Origin: Rhizobium leguminosarum
GTDB taxonomy: Bacteria > Pseudomonadota > Alphaproteobacteria > Rhizobiales > Rhizobiaceae
DNA: 64,000 nt
Assembly (NCBI RefSeq): GCF_001679785.1
Contig: NZ_CP016286.1
Location: 4,024,001-4,088,000, forward strand
Reading direction: 5' to 3'
The notes beneath the pieces were generated by a model, which worked only from the letters and a program-made list of their open reading frames with translations, was not told where the DNA came from and did not search any database. Numbering within the stretch: the first letter of the stretch is position 1; every line of letters starts with the position of its first letter. The position numbers and the translations under genes are program-made. Positions 19,885 through 31,510 of the stretch are shown one piece after another.

Positions 19885-20450
19885 TGGCCAGGGATCGCAA
19901 GCTCAGCGCCGACGAGAGGATCCTCTGGGGCAAGGTCGCCCGCAGCACGCGGCCGATGCCCGGCAAGGCGGGGGCGTTGACCGAACTCGATGCCTTTCTT
20001 GCCGAAGCCGAAGCGGCGGCCGAACGGGAACAGGAAAAGCAGACGCCCGCGACACCTACGCCGCTGCAGCCGACAGCACCGTCAATGGCAAAGCCATCGG
20101 CCGGGGTGCATCATCCGCTGGAAAAGCCGGTCAAGCGGAAGATCGCCAAGGGTCGGCTGGCGCTCGAAGCGCGGATCGACCTGCACGGGCTGGTGCAGAG
20201 CGAGGCCCATGCCATCCTTCTCGATTTTCTGATCCGCGCCCACGAGCGCGGCATGCGCCATGTGCTTGTGATCACGGGCAAGGGCAGCTCGATGGGCAGC
20301 GACGGCGCGCTTAAGCGGGCAGTGCCTCTCTGGTTCTCGAAGCCGGAATTTCGCTACCTGATCTCCTCCTATGAGTCGGCCGCACAGCATCATGGCGGTG
20401 AGGGCGCGCTCTACATTCGCCTGTCGCGACGGCATGGGGAAAGGCCATGA
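19884..20450 (+). CDS. Smr/MutS2-type domain protein
   Basis: The 188-residue protein has a charged, proline-rich N-terminal half and a C-terminal Smr domain (about residues 90-185). The domain begins with the motif IDLHG and carries HVLVITGKG, the pattern of Smr endonucleases related to the MutS2 C-terminus. Such domains cut nicked or branched nucleic acid in some proteins, and stand-alone versions such as SmrB act on colliding ribosomes in E. coli. The gene overlaps mltA by one base and the next gene by four. Confidence 0.88.
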   Translation: MARDRKLSADERILWGKVARSTRPMPGKAGALTELDAFLAEAEAAAEREQEKQTPATPTPLQPTAPSMAKPSAGVHHPLEKPVKRKIAKGRLALEARIDLHGLVQSEAHAILLDFLIRAHERGMRHVLVITGKGSSMGSDGALKRAVPLWFSKPEFRYLISSYESAAQHHGGEGALYIRLSRRHGERP

Positions 20451-20824
20451 CACCCTTCGGAGAGGCGGTTCGCAGGTTGCGGGCGCGCAAGGGCGTCTCG
20501 CAGAAGGAGATGGCGGAAGCGCTGAATGTCTCTCCTGCCTATCTCTCGGCGCTCGAACATGGAAAGCGTGGTTTGCCGACATTCGATCTGCTGCAGCGCA
20601 TCGCCGGTTACTTCAACATCATCTGGGATGAGGCCGAGGAACTGTTCCTGCTCGCCCGCTCCTCGGACCCGCGCGTCGTGATCGACACCTCCGGCCTGCC
20701 GCCGGAATATACCGAATTTGCCAACCGGCTGGCCCGGCGGATTCGCAACCTTGACAGTGCAGAGATAGGCCGGTTATCGGCTCTTCTCGAAAAAGGCGGC
20801 AAAGGCGACGGAAAAGCGTCATAA
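20447..20824 (+). CDS. XRE-family helix-turn-helix regulator
   Basis: This 125-residue protein has an N-terminal Cro/C1-type helix-turn-helix (about residues 5-62; MAEALNVSPAYLSALEHGKR covers the recognition region). It then has a short C-terminal segment without recognised domain. The ATGA overlap places it at the end of the timA-mltA-smr operon and directly upstream of gyrB, whose start is 136 bases on. Its target is unknown; self-regulation or an effect on gyrB are only guesses from position. Confidence 0.88.
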   Translation: MTPFGEAVRRLRARKGVSQKEMAEALNVSPAYLSALEHGKRGLPTFDLLQRIAGYFNIIWDEAEELFLLARSSDPRVVIDTSGLPPEYTEFANRLARRIRNLDSAEIGRLSALLEKGGKGDGKAS

Positions 20825-23395
<2,571 letters not shown>

Positions 23396-23416
23396 TTGAT
23401 ATTGCAGAAATAAATG

Positions 23417-23446
23417 GCCCCGCTATCTTTAGGATGGCGGGGCTTT
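23417..23446 (+). terminator. Terminator after gyrB
   Basis: The stem GCCCCGCTATC / GATGGCGGGGC (one mismatch, five-base loop) is followed by TTTCGTTT. It lies 21 bases beyond the gyrB stop. Confidence 0.8.
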
Positions 23447-23475
23447 CGTTTGCCCGATATCTGCCTTGGCTTCGC

Positions 23476-24075
23476 TCAATTCGCGACGAAGCGCCCGTTG
23501 AAGGCGACCTCGGAGAGCGGCTTTCGCTGGCTCGGGAATTCGCGCGCCTGATAGCGCTCGGAAAGGACGCTCTTGTCGGCCAGATGACCGACGGCGATCC
23601 CGGCTTCGACACGGTAACCCTCCGGAATAGCGAACGCTTTCCTGATCTCCTCATGCTTGATGCCGCCCATGCCATGGGCATAAAAACCGGAGAGGCGCGC
23701 CTGCAGCGCCAAGTATCCCCAGGCCGCACCGGCATCGAAGGAATGGGTGTAGCTCGGCTTTTCCTCAGCTGAGCCGGCGGCCCCAGTGAAGGCGCGCGAC
23801 ACGACGAAGATCAGCGCTGATGCATGCCTGGCCCACTCCTGGTTGGATTCGTTGAGCAACGCGACGAATTTCTCCCAATGCTCAGATCCCTTGAGGCCAT
23901 AGATGAAGCGCCAGGGCTGCTGGTTGAAAGAGGACGGCGCCCAATGGGCGGCGTCGAGCAGACTGAGCAGCTGCTTTTCCTCAATGATTTCGCCGGTGAA
24001 GGCGCGCGGCGACCAGCGGTCGAGAAAGATCGAATCGATAGGATAGTCCGATTCGCGGCTATTGCTCTTCGTCAT
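23476..24075 (-). CDS. Nitroreductase-family FMN oxidoreductase
   Basis: The 199-residue protein belongs to the FMN-dependent nitroreductase family. It has the N-terminal RWSPRAFTGE and AAHWAPSSFNQQPWRF segments that bind FMN, and the GYLALQARLSGFYAHGMGG region in the middle. These enzymes reduce nitro groups, quinones or flavins with NAD(P)H; the real substrate is unknown. The DUF2218 gene lies 42 bases upstream on the same strand. Confidence 0.9.
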   Translation of the reverse strand: MTKSNSRESDYPIDSIFLDRWSPRAFTGEIIEEKQLLSLLDAAHWAPSSFNQQPWRFIYGLKGSEHWEKFVALLNESNQEWARHASALIFVVSRAFTGAAGSAEEKPSYTHSFDAGAAWGYLALQARLSGFYAHGMGGIKHEEIRKAFAIPEGYRVEAGIAVGHLADKSVLSERYQAREFPSQRKPLSEVAFNGRFVAN

Positions 24076-24117
24076 GCTTGTTCCATGGTTTGGGGAAGAA
24101 TTTGGATCGGGTTCGGC

Positions 24118-24402
24118 TTAGTTCGTCCAGACGATGTCGAGTTCTTCGCGGAAGGCGAAGCGCTTCAGATGATCGTCGATGACGTGCTGCATCCTTTCCT
24201 GTTGCGAGGGATCGGCGACGGAAAGTGTCATGGTCAGCGCCGCATCGTCGGCCGCAAATGTCACCTCGGCCGTATCGCTGAACGGCACCCGGCCCTTCAG
24301 AGGATCAAATTCGACGCTGAATTTATGGCTCCAGTGTTTGCAGAGCTGCTGCAGGTAGCGGCCCGCATGTTCGGTCCGTACGACGGCCTTCGAGAGATGC
24401 AT
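24118..24402 (-). CDS. DUF2218 family protein
   Basis: I chose the ATG at 24402, preceded by GTGGAG, giving 94 residues; a longer frame to 24450 has no family support. The sequence (HAGRYLQQLCKHWSHK, then RVPFSDTAEVTF) matches the DUF2218 family, small proteins often found near siderophore or redox genes in Proteobacteria. No function is assigned. It shares a short divergent region with the glutathione-transferase-like gene at 24572. Confidence 0.82.
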   Translation of the reverse strand: MHLSKAVVRTEHAGRYLQQLCKHWSHKFSVEFDPLKGRVPFSDTAEVTFAADDAALTMTLSVADPSQQERMQHVIDDHLKRFAFREELDIVWTN

Positions 24403-24571
24403 TTCGAACTCCACGTCATTTTTATAGCAGAGACATATTTCCTGCTTCACCGGCTTGGCAAGCGCAGCATCGTCGCAGTTTGGGTGTACAGACTGTCTTC
24501 ATAAAAGCGGCCTCACGCCCGCGTCGAAGCAGGGTAATCAACCATTTCGTCAATCGATCGGGGAGTTGCGC

Positions 24572-25525
24572 ATGCTGGTGAACGGAAAATGGACGGAAGA
24601 CTGGCAGCCCGTTCAGGCAAAGGACGAAAAGGGCGGCTTCGTCCGCCAGACCTCGAGTTTCCGCAATTGGGTGACCCCGGATGGTAGCGCCGGGCCGACG
24701 GGCGAAGGCGGCTTTGAAGCCAGCGCCGGCCGTTACCATCTCTATGTCGCCTATATCTGCCCCTGGGCCTCGCGCACCCTGATCGGCCGCAAGCTCAAAG
24801 GCCTGGAAGATATCATCTCGGTCTCGGTCGTCGAGCCGCTGCTGGGCAAGCAGGGCTGGCGCTTCGGTGACTATCCCGGCGCGACGGAGGATCACGTCAA
24901 CGGCGTAACCTATATGCATGAAATCTATACCAGGGCAGCACCCGATTTCACCGGCCGGGCCACCGTGCCGGTTCTCTGGGACAAGCAGAAAAAAACCATC
25001 GTCAACAATGAATCCGCCGATATTCTGCGTATACTGAACAGCGGCTTCGGCGGTCTGGCAAAAAATCCGATCGATCTTTACCCAGCGGAGAGGCGCACCG
25101 AGATCGATGCTTTCAACGATCGCATCTATCCTGCCCTCAACAACGGTGTCTACCGCGCCGGTTTCGCCACCACGCAGATCGCCTACGAAGAAGCCTTTGC
25201 CGATGTCTTTGCCTGTCTCGACTGGGTCGAGCAGCAGTTCGAGGGCCGGTCTTTTCTCTTTGCCGATCACCCCACCGAGACGGATATCCGGCTTTTTGTA
25301 ACGCTGGTGCGCTTCGACGTCGCCTATCACGGCATCTTCAAATGCAATCTGCGCCGGCTTTCCGACTATGCCAATCTGCGCGCCTTCTGTCACCAAATGC
25401 TGGATTGGCCGGGCATCGGTGAAACGGTGAATCTCGATCATATCAAGCGCGGCTACTATTCGATCGAAAGCCTCAATCCGACGAAGATCATTCCCTCCGG
25501 CCCGGATCTGGCGGAAATTTTTTAG
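24572..25525 (+). CDS. Glutathionyl-hydroquinone reductase (omega-type GST)
   Basis: The 317-residue protein matches the YqjG/ECM4 group, which reduces glutathionyl-hydroquinones through a cysteine. The active-site motif YICPWASRT holds C63. The N-terminal extension MLVNGKWTEDWQP with FVRQTSSFRNW is typical of the group, and the C-terminal helical domain ends NPTKIIPSGPDL. The TAG stop codon coincides with the first bases of a RIME-like repeat remnant. It stands near other redox genes, but no pathway is evident. Confidence 0.9.
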   Translation: MLVNGKWTEDWQPVQAKDEKGGFVRQTSSFRNWVTPDGSAGPTGEGGFEASAGRYHLYVAYICPWASRTLIGRKLKGLEDIISVSVVEPLLGKQGWRFGDYPGATEDHVNGVTYMHEIYTRAAPDFTGRATVPVLWDKQKKTIVNNESADILRILNSGFGGLAKNPIDLYPAERRTEIDAFNDRIYPALNNGVYRAGFATTQIAYEEAFADVFACLDWVEQQFEGRSFLFADHPTETDIRLFVTLVRFDVAYHGIFKCNLRRLSDYANLRAFCHQMLDWPGIGETVNLDHIKRGYYSIESLNPTKIIPSGPDLAEIF

Positions 25526-25575
25526 AGCATGATGCCGGCGGGTACGGGCGGCTTTCGGCAGAAAATCATCCGAAT
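25524..25575 (+). repeat. Partial RIME-like repeat
   Basis: AGAGCATGATGCCG is the same start as in the full element at 3856. It is followed by a diverged GGGCGGCTTTCGG in place of GAGCGGTTTTCGG. It begins inside the stop codon of the preceding gene. Only the left palindrome unit is present. Confidence 0.5.
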
Positions 25576-25675
25576 CGCGGCGAAGCCGTACCACTTCCCG
25601 GCAAAGCCGTAATGACACCGATGAATAATTCGTTCATAGGTGGCTGCAAATCCGTTTTCGATGAGGAGGAATTCC

Positions 25676-26518
25676 ATGAAGCTGATGCGTGTTGGCGAAG
25701 CAGGCAGTGAAAAACCAGCACTTCTCGATGCCGATGGCAAGATCCGCGATCTCTCCGGTCATGTCGCCGATATCGGCGGTGAAGCGATCGGACCGGCAGG
25801 CCTTGCAAAGATAGCGGCGATCGATCCGAAGAGCCTTCCGGAACTTGTCCCCGGCCGCATCGGCGCCTGCGTCGCGGGCACTGGCAAGTTCATCTGCATC
25901 GGCTTGAATTATTCGGATCATGCTGCCGAAACCGGTGCGACCGTGCCGCCCGAGCCGATCATCTTCATGAAAGCAACATCCGCAATCGTCGGACCGAACG
26001 ACAACGTCATCATCCCGCGCGGTTCGGAAAAGACCGATTGGGAAGTCGAGCTCGGCGTCGTCATCGGCAAAACCGCCAAATATGTGACGGAAGCCGAAGC
26101 GCTGGATTATGTCGCCGGTTATTGCGTTTCCAATGACGTTTCCGAGCGCGCTTTCCAGACCGAGCGTTCCGGTCAGTGGACCAAGGGCAAATCCTGCGAC
26201 ACCTTTGGCCCGATCGGCCCCTGGCTTGTGACCAAGGATGAAATTGCCGAACCGCAGAACCTCGGCATGTGGCTGACGGTCAACGGCCAGAAGATGCAGA
26301 ACGGCTCATCGAAAACGATGGTTTACGGGGTTGCGTTCCTCGTCTCCTATCTCAGCCAGTTCATGTCGCTGCATCCCGGTGACGTGATCTCGACCGGCAC
26401 GCCCCCGGGCGTCGGCATGGGCCTCAAGCCGCCGCGTTATCTCAAGGCCGGCGACGTGGTCGAACTCGGCATCGAAGGTCTCGGCACGCAGAAACAGACC
26501 TTTGTAGCGGATCGTTAA
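25676..26518 (+). CDS. Fumarylacetoacetate hydrolase family protein
   Basis: The ATG at 25676 follows a strong GAGGAGGAATT and gives 280 residues. The FAH catalytic fold is clear: ICIGLNYSDHAAETG near residue 75, metal-binding DWEVELGVVIG near 120, and STGTPPGVGMGL near 240. The group includes ureidoglycolate lyase, acylpyruvate hydrolase and homoprotocatechuate-pathway enzymes. The neighbours do not single one out, so the substrate stays open. A hairpin terminator follows. Confidence 0.9.
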   Translation: MKLMRVGEAGSEKPALLDADGKIRDLSGHVADIGGEAIGPAGLAKIAAIDPKSLPELVPGRIGACVAGTGKFICIGLNYSDHAAETGATVPPEPIIFMKATSAIVGPNDNVIIPRGSEKTDWEVELGVVIGKTAKYVTEAEALDYVAGYCVSNDVSERAFQTERSGQWTKGKSCDTFGPIGPWLVTKDEIAEPQNLGMWLTVNGQKMQNGSSKTMVYGVAFLVSYLSQFMSLHPGDVISTGTPPGVGMGLKPPRYLKAGDVVELGIEGLGTQKQTFVADR

Positions 26519-26561
26519 CGACGCTTCCTGTTGAGAAACTTAAGTTTTCAGGTCGATTATG

Positions 26562-26590
26562 ATGCCGGGGATCAATTCTCCGGCATTTCT
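26562..26590 (+). terminator. Terminator after the FAH-family gene
   Basis: The stem ATGCCGGGG / CTCCGGCAT (one mismatch) is followed by TTCTTG. It lies about 45 bases past the stop codon. Confidence 0.6.
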
Positions 26591-26723
26591 TGTGTGGGTC
26601 TGGTGCGTCAATGTTGCTGTGCAACAAAAACCTGTTAGTCTGCGCTACGTGCCCGCGTTACGAAAAGAGTCGATGCCTCTCAATCGGTGTTATCTTTTCG
26701 ATAGAGAAAGGTGGCGCCTTCCA

Positions 26724-28001
26724 ATGTTTTATCAGCTTTATGAATTGAACCATGCCGCCATGGCGCCGTTTCGCGCCGCGGCCGATATCATGCGATTTGC
26801 CTATGCCAATCCGCTGAATCCGTTCTCCCATACGCCATTCGGTCGCACGATGGCGGCAAGTCTAGAAATGTTCGAACGCACGACGCGCCGCTACGGGAAA
26901 CCGGAATTCGGACTGAAGCAGACGACGATCGGTGACAAGACGGTGTCCGTCCGCGAAGAGATCGTCTGGTCGCGACCCTTCTGCAATCTTCTGCATTTCG
27001 CCCGCAGTGTTCCCGCCGCCCGCGGCAATGATCCACGCATTCTGATCGTCGCGCCGATGTCCGGCCACTATGCCACGCTGCTGCGCGGCACGGTCGAGGC
27101 GCTGCTGCCGAGTGCCGATATCTACATCACCGACTGGATCGACGCCCGCATGGTGCCGATGACGGAAGGCACGTTCGATTTCGACGATTACGTCGACTAC
27201 GTCATCGAGATGCTGCATTTCCTCGGTCAGGACACGCATGTCATTGCCGTCTGTCAGCCTTCCGTCCCGGTGCTGGCTGCCGCTGCCGTGATGGAAGAAG
27301 CCAGGGATCCGCTTTCGCCGGCGTCGATGACACTGATGGGCGGCCCGATCGACACACGCATCAACCCGACGGCGGTCAACAAGCTCGCTCAGGAGCGGTC
27401 GCTGCAGTGGTTCTCCGACAATGTCATCATGAACGTGCCCTGGCCGCAGCCGGGCTTCATGCGCCCGGTCTATCCAGGATTCCTGCAGCTTTCGGGCTTC
27501 ATGTCGATGAATCTTGATCGCCATCTCGTCGCGCACAAGGAGTTCTTCATGCATCTCGTGAAGAACGACGGCGAGCCGGAAAGACATCGCGATTTCTACG
27601 ACGAATATCTCGCGGTCATGGATCTGACCGCCGAATTTTATCTGCAGACGGTGGAGGAGGTCTTCATTAAGCATTCGCTGCCGAAGGGCGAACTGATGCA
27701 TCGCGGCAAACGCGTCGATCCGGCGGCAATTCGCAATGTGGCGCTGCTGACCGTCGAAGGTGAGAATGACGATATCTCCGGGGTTGGCCAGACAATGGCG
27801 GCGCAGACCATCTGCGTGAACATTCCCGAAGATATGCGCATGCATTATCTTCAGCCGGATGTCGGCCATTATGGTGTTTTCAACGGCTCACGTTTCCGCC
27901 GCGAGATCGCGCCGCGCATCATCAATTTCGTCCGCCAGCATTCCCGTTCCGCCATCAAGCCTCCAATCCCGCGTGTCATCAAGGGCGGCCGCACGGGCTG
28001 A
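26724..28001 (+). CDS. phaZ: Intracellular polyhydroxybutyrate depolymerase
   Basis: This enzyme mobilises stored polyhydroxybutyrate granules. I chose the ATG at 26724 (MFYQLYELNHAAMAPFRAAA), preceded by GAAAGGTGG, giving 425 residues. It has an alpha/beta hydrolase fold. The segment VIAVCQPSVPVLAAA places a cysteine, C177, where other hydrolases have serine; this Cys type is known for intracellular PhaZ of Ralstonia. PHB storage is typical of free-living rhizobia. The gene stands alone, with about 200 bases upstream. Confidence 0.92.
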   Translation: MFYQLYELNHAAMAPFRAAADIMRFAYANPLNPFSHTPFGRTMAASLEMFERTTRRYGKPEFGLKQTTIGDKTVSVREEIVWSRPFCNLLHFARSVPAARGNDPRILIVAPMSGHYATLLRGTVEALLPSADIYITDWIDARMVPMTEGTFDFDDYVDYVIEMLHFLGQDTHVIAVCQPSVPVLAAAAVMEEARDPLSPASMTLMGGPIDTRINPTAVNKLAQERSLQWFSDNVIMNVPWPQPGFMRPVYPGFLQLSGFMSMNLDRHLVAHKEFFMHLVKNDGEPERHRDFYDEYLAVMDLTAEFYLQTVEEVFIKHSLPKGELMHRGKRVDPAAIRNVALLTVEGENDDISGVGQTMAAQTICVNIPEDMRMHYLQPDVGHYGVFNGSRFRREIAPRIINFVRQHSRSAIKPPIPRVIKGGRTG

Positions 28002-28146
28002 ATCAGAGGTAGCTGAATTAGCAAAACGGATTCAAGGCCTTGTCCGATTTCGCGGGCAATCGTCTTGAAGGCGGTTATTGCGGTAACCACATCGATTTCA
28101 GCGTTCGGTATTCTGCCGGGCGCGGAAAGCGAGGGATACCCGCACG

Positions 28147-28581
28147 ATGAACCAGTCAGCATTGCTTCGACCGGATTGGACTCCGGCTACCATTGCCCTG
28201 ATGATTCTCGGCTTCATGGTTTTCTGGCCTCTGGGTCTTGCCATGCTTGCCTACATCATCTTCGGCGACCGTCTGCGCGGCTTCAAGCGTGACGTCAACC
28301 AGGCGACCGATGGCTTCTTTGCCTCCTGCCGCCGACCGCATGGCCGTCACCGCCCGCATTTTTCGACCGGCAACGTCGCCTTTGACGACTGGCGCAAGGC
28401 CGAACTCGACCGGATGGAGGAAGAGCGCCGCAAGCTTGACGAAATGCGCGAGGAATTCGACTCCTATCTGCGCGAGCTCCGCCGCGCCAAGGATCAGGAA
28501 GAGTTCGACCGCTTCATGCGCGACCGCAGGAACGCCAAGCGCGATGACAACGGCCCGGTGGCTGAATATCAGACGCCGTAA
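28147..28581 (+). CDS. DUF2852 membrane protein
   Basis: The 144-residue protein has one hydrophobic stretch near residues 14-40 (ATIALMILGFMVFWPLGLAM). A highly charged C-terminal half follows, rich in E, R, K and D (about 90-140), likely helical or coiled-coil. It matches the DUF2852 family of alphaproteobacteria. No function is known. A hairpin terminator follows. Confidence 0.85.
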   Translation: MNQSALLRPDWTPATIALMILGFMVFWPLGLAMLAYIIFGDRLRGFKRDVNQATDGFFASCRRPHGRHRPHFSTGNVAFDDWRKAELDRMEEERRKLDEMREEFDSYLRELRRAKDQEEFDRFMRDRRNAKRDDNGPVAEYQTP

Positions 28582-28603
28582 ACGCCTGAACGATGAATTG
28601 ATG

Positions 28604-28629
28604 ACCGGCATCTCTCGATGCCGGTTTTT
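28604..28629 (+). terminator. Terminator after the DUF2852 gene
   Basis: An eight-base perfect stem, ACCGGCAT / ATGCCGGT, is followed by TTTTC, 22 bases beyond the stop codon. Confidence 0.75.
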
Positions 28630-28688
28630 CCATGTCTGCCCTTCCGGCGATCATTTAGATTTGCCGGCGAATCGTATAGAAAACACGC

Positions 28689-29447
28689 ATGTTCTCGCTT
28701 CTGAAAACAAGGTCGAAGGCGCGAAAGCCGGCTCCGCCCGAAATGCGGACGCTCGATGTCGCCGGCCGGCTCATGCCGCTGACGATCAAGCAGCATGACC
28801 GGGCGACACGCATCACGCTGCGTATCGAACCGGGTGGCCGCGCCTTGAAGATGACGGTGCCGAAAGGCCTTGCGACGCGTGAGGTCAATGCCTTCCTCGA
28901 TCGTCACCAGGGCTGGCTGCTTACCAAGCTTGCCAAGTTTTCGACCGATACCGGCCTGCGTGATGGCGGCGAAATCCTCCTTCGCGGCGTTTCTCACCGC
29001 ATCCAGCATAGCGGCAGCTTGCGCGGGCTGACGGAGGTGGTTTCCATAGACGGCATCCCGGTGTTGCGCGTCAGCGGCATGCCGGAACATGTCGGACGGC
29101 GCATTGCGGCCTTTCTCAAGAAGGAGGCGCGCGCCGATCTCGCAAGACTGGCGACGATGCATGCCGCAACGATCCGGGCGCCGATCCGTTCGATCTCGAT
29201 GAAGGATACCCGTAGCCGCTGGGGCTCCTGTTCGTCTGAAGGAAATCTGAGCTTTTCGTGGCGTATCGTCATGGCGCCGCCGTCGGTGATCGATTATCTC
29301 GCCGCCCATGAGGTCGCCCACCTCAAGGAAATGAATCACGGCCCGCACTTCTGGGCCCTCTGTGGCAAACTTTGCCCCGGCGTGGACGAGGCGAAATCCT
29401 GGCTCAAGCGGCATGGCAGCCAGTTGCATGCCATCGATTTCGACTAG
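28689..29447 (+). CDS. YgjP-like zinc metallopeptidase (DUF45)
   Basis: The 252-residue protein has the YgjP/M48-like metallopeptidase domain in its C-terminal half. The zinc motif is HEVAH at residues 207-211, with further histidines in MNHGPHFW. The preceding SRWGSCSSEGNLSFSW signature is diagnostic. No signal peptide is visible, so it is likely cytoplasmic. Substrates are unknown. The stop codon is immediately followed by a palindromic repeat. Confidence 0.88.
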   Translation: MFSLLKTRSKARKPAPPEMRTLDVAGRLMPLTIKQHDRATRITLRIEPGGRALKMTVPKGLATREVNAFLDRHQGWLLTKLAKFSTDTGLRDGGEILLRGVSHRIQHSGSLRGLTEVVSIDGIPVLRVSGMPEHVGRRIAAFLKKEARADLARLATMHAATIRAPIRSISMKDTRSRWGSCSSEGNLSFSWRIVMAPPSVIDYLAAHEVAHLKEMNHGPHFWALCGKLCPGVDEAKSWLKRHGSQLHAIDFD

Positions 29448-29531
29448 CGCATAAACCCCGAAAATCGGAATCGGTTTTTCGGAAAGGATCATGCGCAGAT
29501 TTAAAGTGTTAGAGCGTCCTTTGGACGCGCG
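29447..29531 (+). repeat. Rhizobial hairpin repeat with conserved tail
   Basis: An inverted repeat (GCGCATAAACCCCGAAAATC paired with a GATCATGCGC end) is followed by the tail TTTAAAGTGTTAGAGCGTCC. The same type of tail, AATTCAAAGTGCTACAGCGTC, occurs at 63969 and in reverse at 51749. The hairpin cores differ, so these look like related subfamilies. It abuts the stop codon of the preceding gene. Confidence 0.65.
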
Positions 29532-29615
29532 GCGCTCCAGCCGAGAGCCGCGCTAAATTCAGCGTCCGTCGCAAATTGGCTCGACTCTTTCCGCATTTCG
29601 TGTCACTTCGCTGCC

Positions 29616-30284
29616 ATGAAACCGGATATCAAAATCTGTGGCTTGAAGACGCCTGACGCTGTCGATCGCGCGCTGAAACGCGGCGCGACCCATATCGGTT
29701 TTATCTTCTTCGAAAAGAGCCCGCGCTATATTGAGCCGGACCTGGCGGCAAAACTGGCCGAACCTGCGCGCGGCAAGGCGAAGATCGTCGCCGTCGTCGT
29801 CGATCCGACCAATGACGAACTCGACGAGATCGTATCGTTGTTGAAGCCGGATATGCTCCAGCTTCATGGTAACGAGAGCCCCGAACATGTGCTGACCATA
29901 AAGGCGGTCTATGGTCTGCCGGTGATGAAGGCCTTTTCGGTGCGCACGGCAGACGACCTGAAGCGCGTCGAGGCCTATATAGGTATCGCCGACCGTTTCC
30001 TCTTCGACGCCAAAGCGCCGAAGGGTTCGGAACTGCCTGGCGGCAATGGTGTTTCCTTCGATTGGGGCCTTCTCAGCTGGCTTGACGGCAGCGTCGACTA
30101 CATGCTTTCCGGCGGGCTGAACAAGGACAATGTCGCCGAGGCGCTTTTCGTCACCAAGGCACCGGGTATCGACGTCTCCTCGGGAGTCGAAACTGCGCCT
30201 GGCGTGAAAAGCGTCGCGAAGATCGATGAATTTTTTGACGCGGTCGAAAAGGCGAATGCGCCGATGATGGCCTCAGGGAGTTGA
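29616..30284 (+). CDS. trpF: Phosphoribosylanthranilate isomerase
   Basis: TrpF isomerises phosphoribosylanthranilate in tryptophan synthesis. The 222-residue barrel starts [16 protein letters not shown], with the catalytic cysteine in KICGL, and has the acid in [16 protein letters not shown] near residue 130. It heads the trpF-trpB-trpA-accD-folC group; trpB starts two bases after its stop. Confidence 0.96.
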   Translation: MKPDIKICGLKTPDAVDRALKRGATHIGFIFFEKSPRYIEPDLAAKLAEPARGKAKIVAVVVDPTNDELDEIVSLLKPDMLQLHGNESPEHVLTIKAVYGLPVMKAFSVRTADDLKRVEAYIGIADRFLFDAKAPKGSELPGGNGVSFDWGLLSWLDGSVDYMLSGGLNKDNVAEALFVTKAPGIDVSSGVETAPGVKSVAKIDEFFDAVEKANAPMMASGS

Positions 30285-30286
30285 GA

Positions 30287-31507
30287 GTGAACGAGACGCC
30301 TAAACCGAATTCCTTCCGTTCCGGCCCCGATGAAGATGGCCGTTTCGGCATTTATGGCGGTCGTTTCGTCGCCGAAACGCTGATGCCGCTGATCCTTGAT
30401 CTGCAGGACGAGTGGAACAGGGCAAAGAACGATCCTGCATTCCAGGCCGAATTGAAGCATCTCGGCGCGCATTATATCGGCCGCCCGAGCCCGCTCTATT
30501 TCGCCGAGCGACTGACGGCCGAACTCGGCGGCGCAAAGATCTATTTCAAGCGCGAGGAGCTGAACCATACCGGCTCGCACAAGATCAACAACTGCATCGG
30601 CCAGATCCTGCTCGCCAAGCGCATGGGCAAGACCCGCATCATTGCCGAAACCGGTGCCGGCCAGCACGGCGTCGCCTCCGCGACCGTTGCAGCCCGCTTT
30701 GGCCTTCCCTGTGTCGTCTATATGGGCGCCACCGACGTCGAGCGTCAGGCCCCGAACGTTTTCCGCATGAAGCTGCTCGGCGCGGAAGTCAAGCCGGTCA
30801 CGGCAGGCAGCGGCACGCTGAAGGACGCCATGAACGAGGCGCTTCGCGACTGGGTCACCAATGTCGAGGATACCTATTACCTGATCGGAACGGCAGCCGG
30901 TCCGCATCCCTATCCGGAGATGGTCCGCGATTTCCAGTCGGTGATCGGCATCGAAGCGAAAGAGCAGATGCTGGCAGCCGAAGGCCGTCTTCCGGATCTG
31001 GTCATCGCTGCCGTCGGCGGCGGCTCGAACGCCATCGGCATTTTCCATCCTTTCCTGGATGATCCCTCTGTCAAGATCGTCGGCGTCGAAGCTGGCGGCA
31101 AGGGTCTGCAGGGCGACAAACATTGCGCCTCGATCACCGCCGGTTCGCCGGGCGTGCTGCACGGCAACCGCACCTACCTGCTGCAGGACGGTGACGGTCA
31201 GATCAAGGAAGGCCATTCGATTTCGGCCGGCCTCGATTATCCCGGCATCGGCCCCGAACATTCCTGGCTGAACGATACCGGCCGCGTCGACTATGTGCCG
31301 ATCATGGATCACGAAGCGCTCGAGGCTTTCCAGACCCTGACCCGCCTCGAAGGCATCATCCCGGCGCTCGAGCCTTCGCATGCGATTGCCGAGGTGATCA
31401 AACGCGCACCGACGATGGGCAAGGACGAGATCATCCTGATGAACCTCTCCGGCCGCGGCGACAAGGATATCTTCACCGTCGGCAAGATTCTGGGAATGGG
31501 ACTGTAA
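30287..31507 (+). CDS. trpB: Tryptophan synthase beta chain
   Basis: TrpB joins indole and serine to make tryptophan, using pyridoxal phosphate. The GTG start at 30287 gives 406 residues and follows AGGGAG; a TTG at 30281 is an alternative start. The PLP lysine is K99 in [10 protein letters not shown], and the phosphate loop is GGGSNAIG near residue 245. trpA starts three bases after the stop, as expected for the paired subunits. Confidence 0.97.
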   Translation: MNETPKPNSFRSGPDEDGRFGIYGGRFVAETLMPLILDLQDEWNRAKNDPAFQAELKHLGAHYIGRPSPLYFAERLTAELGGAKIYFKREELNHTGSHKINNCIGQILLAKRMGKTRIIAETGAGQHGVASATVAARFGLPCVVYMGATDVERQAPNVFRMKLLGAEVKPVTAGSGTLKDAMNEALRDWVTNVEDTYYLIGTAAGPHPYPEMVRDFQSVIGIEAKEQMLAAEGRLPDLVIAAVGGGSNAIGIFHPFLDDPSVKIVGVEAGGKGLQGDKHCASITAGSPGVLHGNRTYLLQDGDGQIKEGHSISAGLDYPGIGPEHSWLNDTGRVDYVPIMDHEALEAFQTLTRLEGIIPALEPSHAIAEVIKRAPTMGKDEIILMNLSGRGDKDIFTVGKILGMGL

Positions 31508-31510
31508 GAG

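Noticed and set aside
28002..28146. Possible small gene between phaZ and the DUF2852 gene
   Set aside because: The frame from 28065 runs into the DUF2852 gene in another frame and has no good ribosome site.
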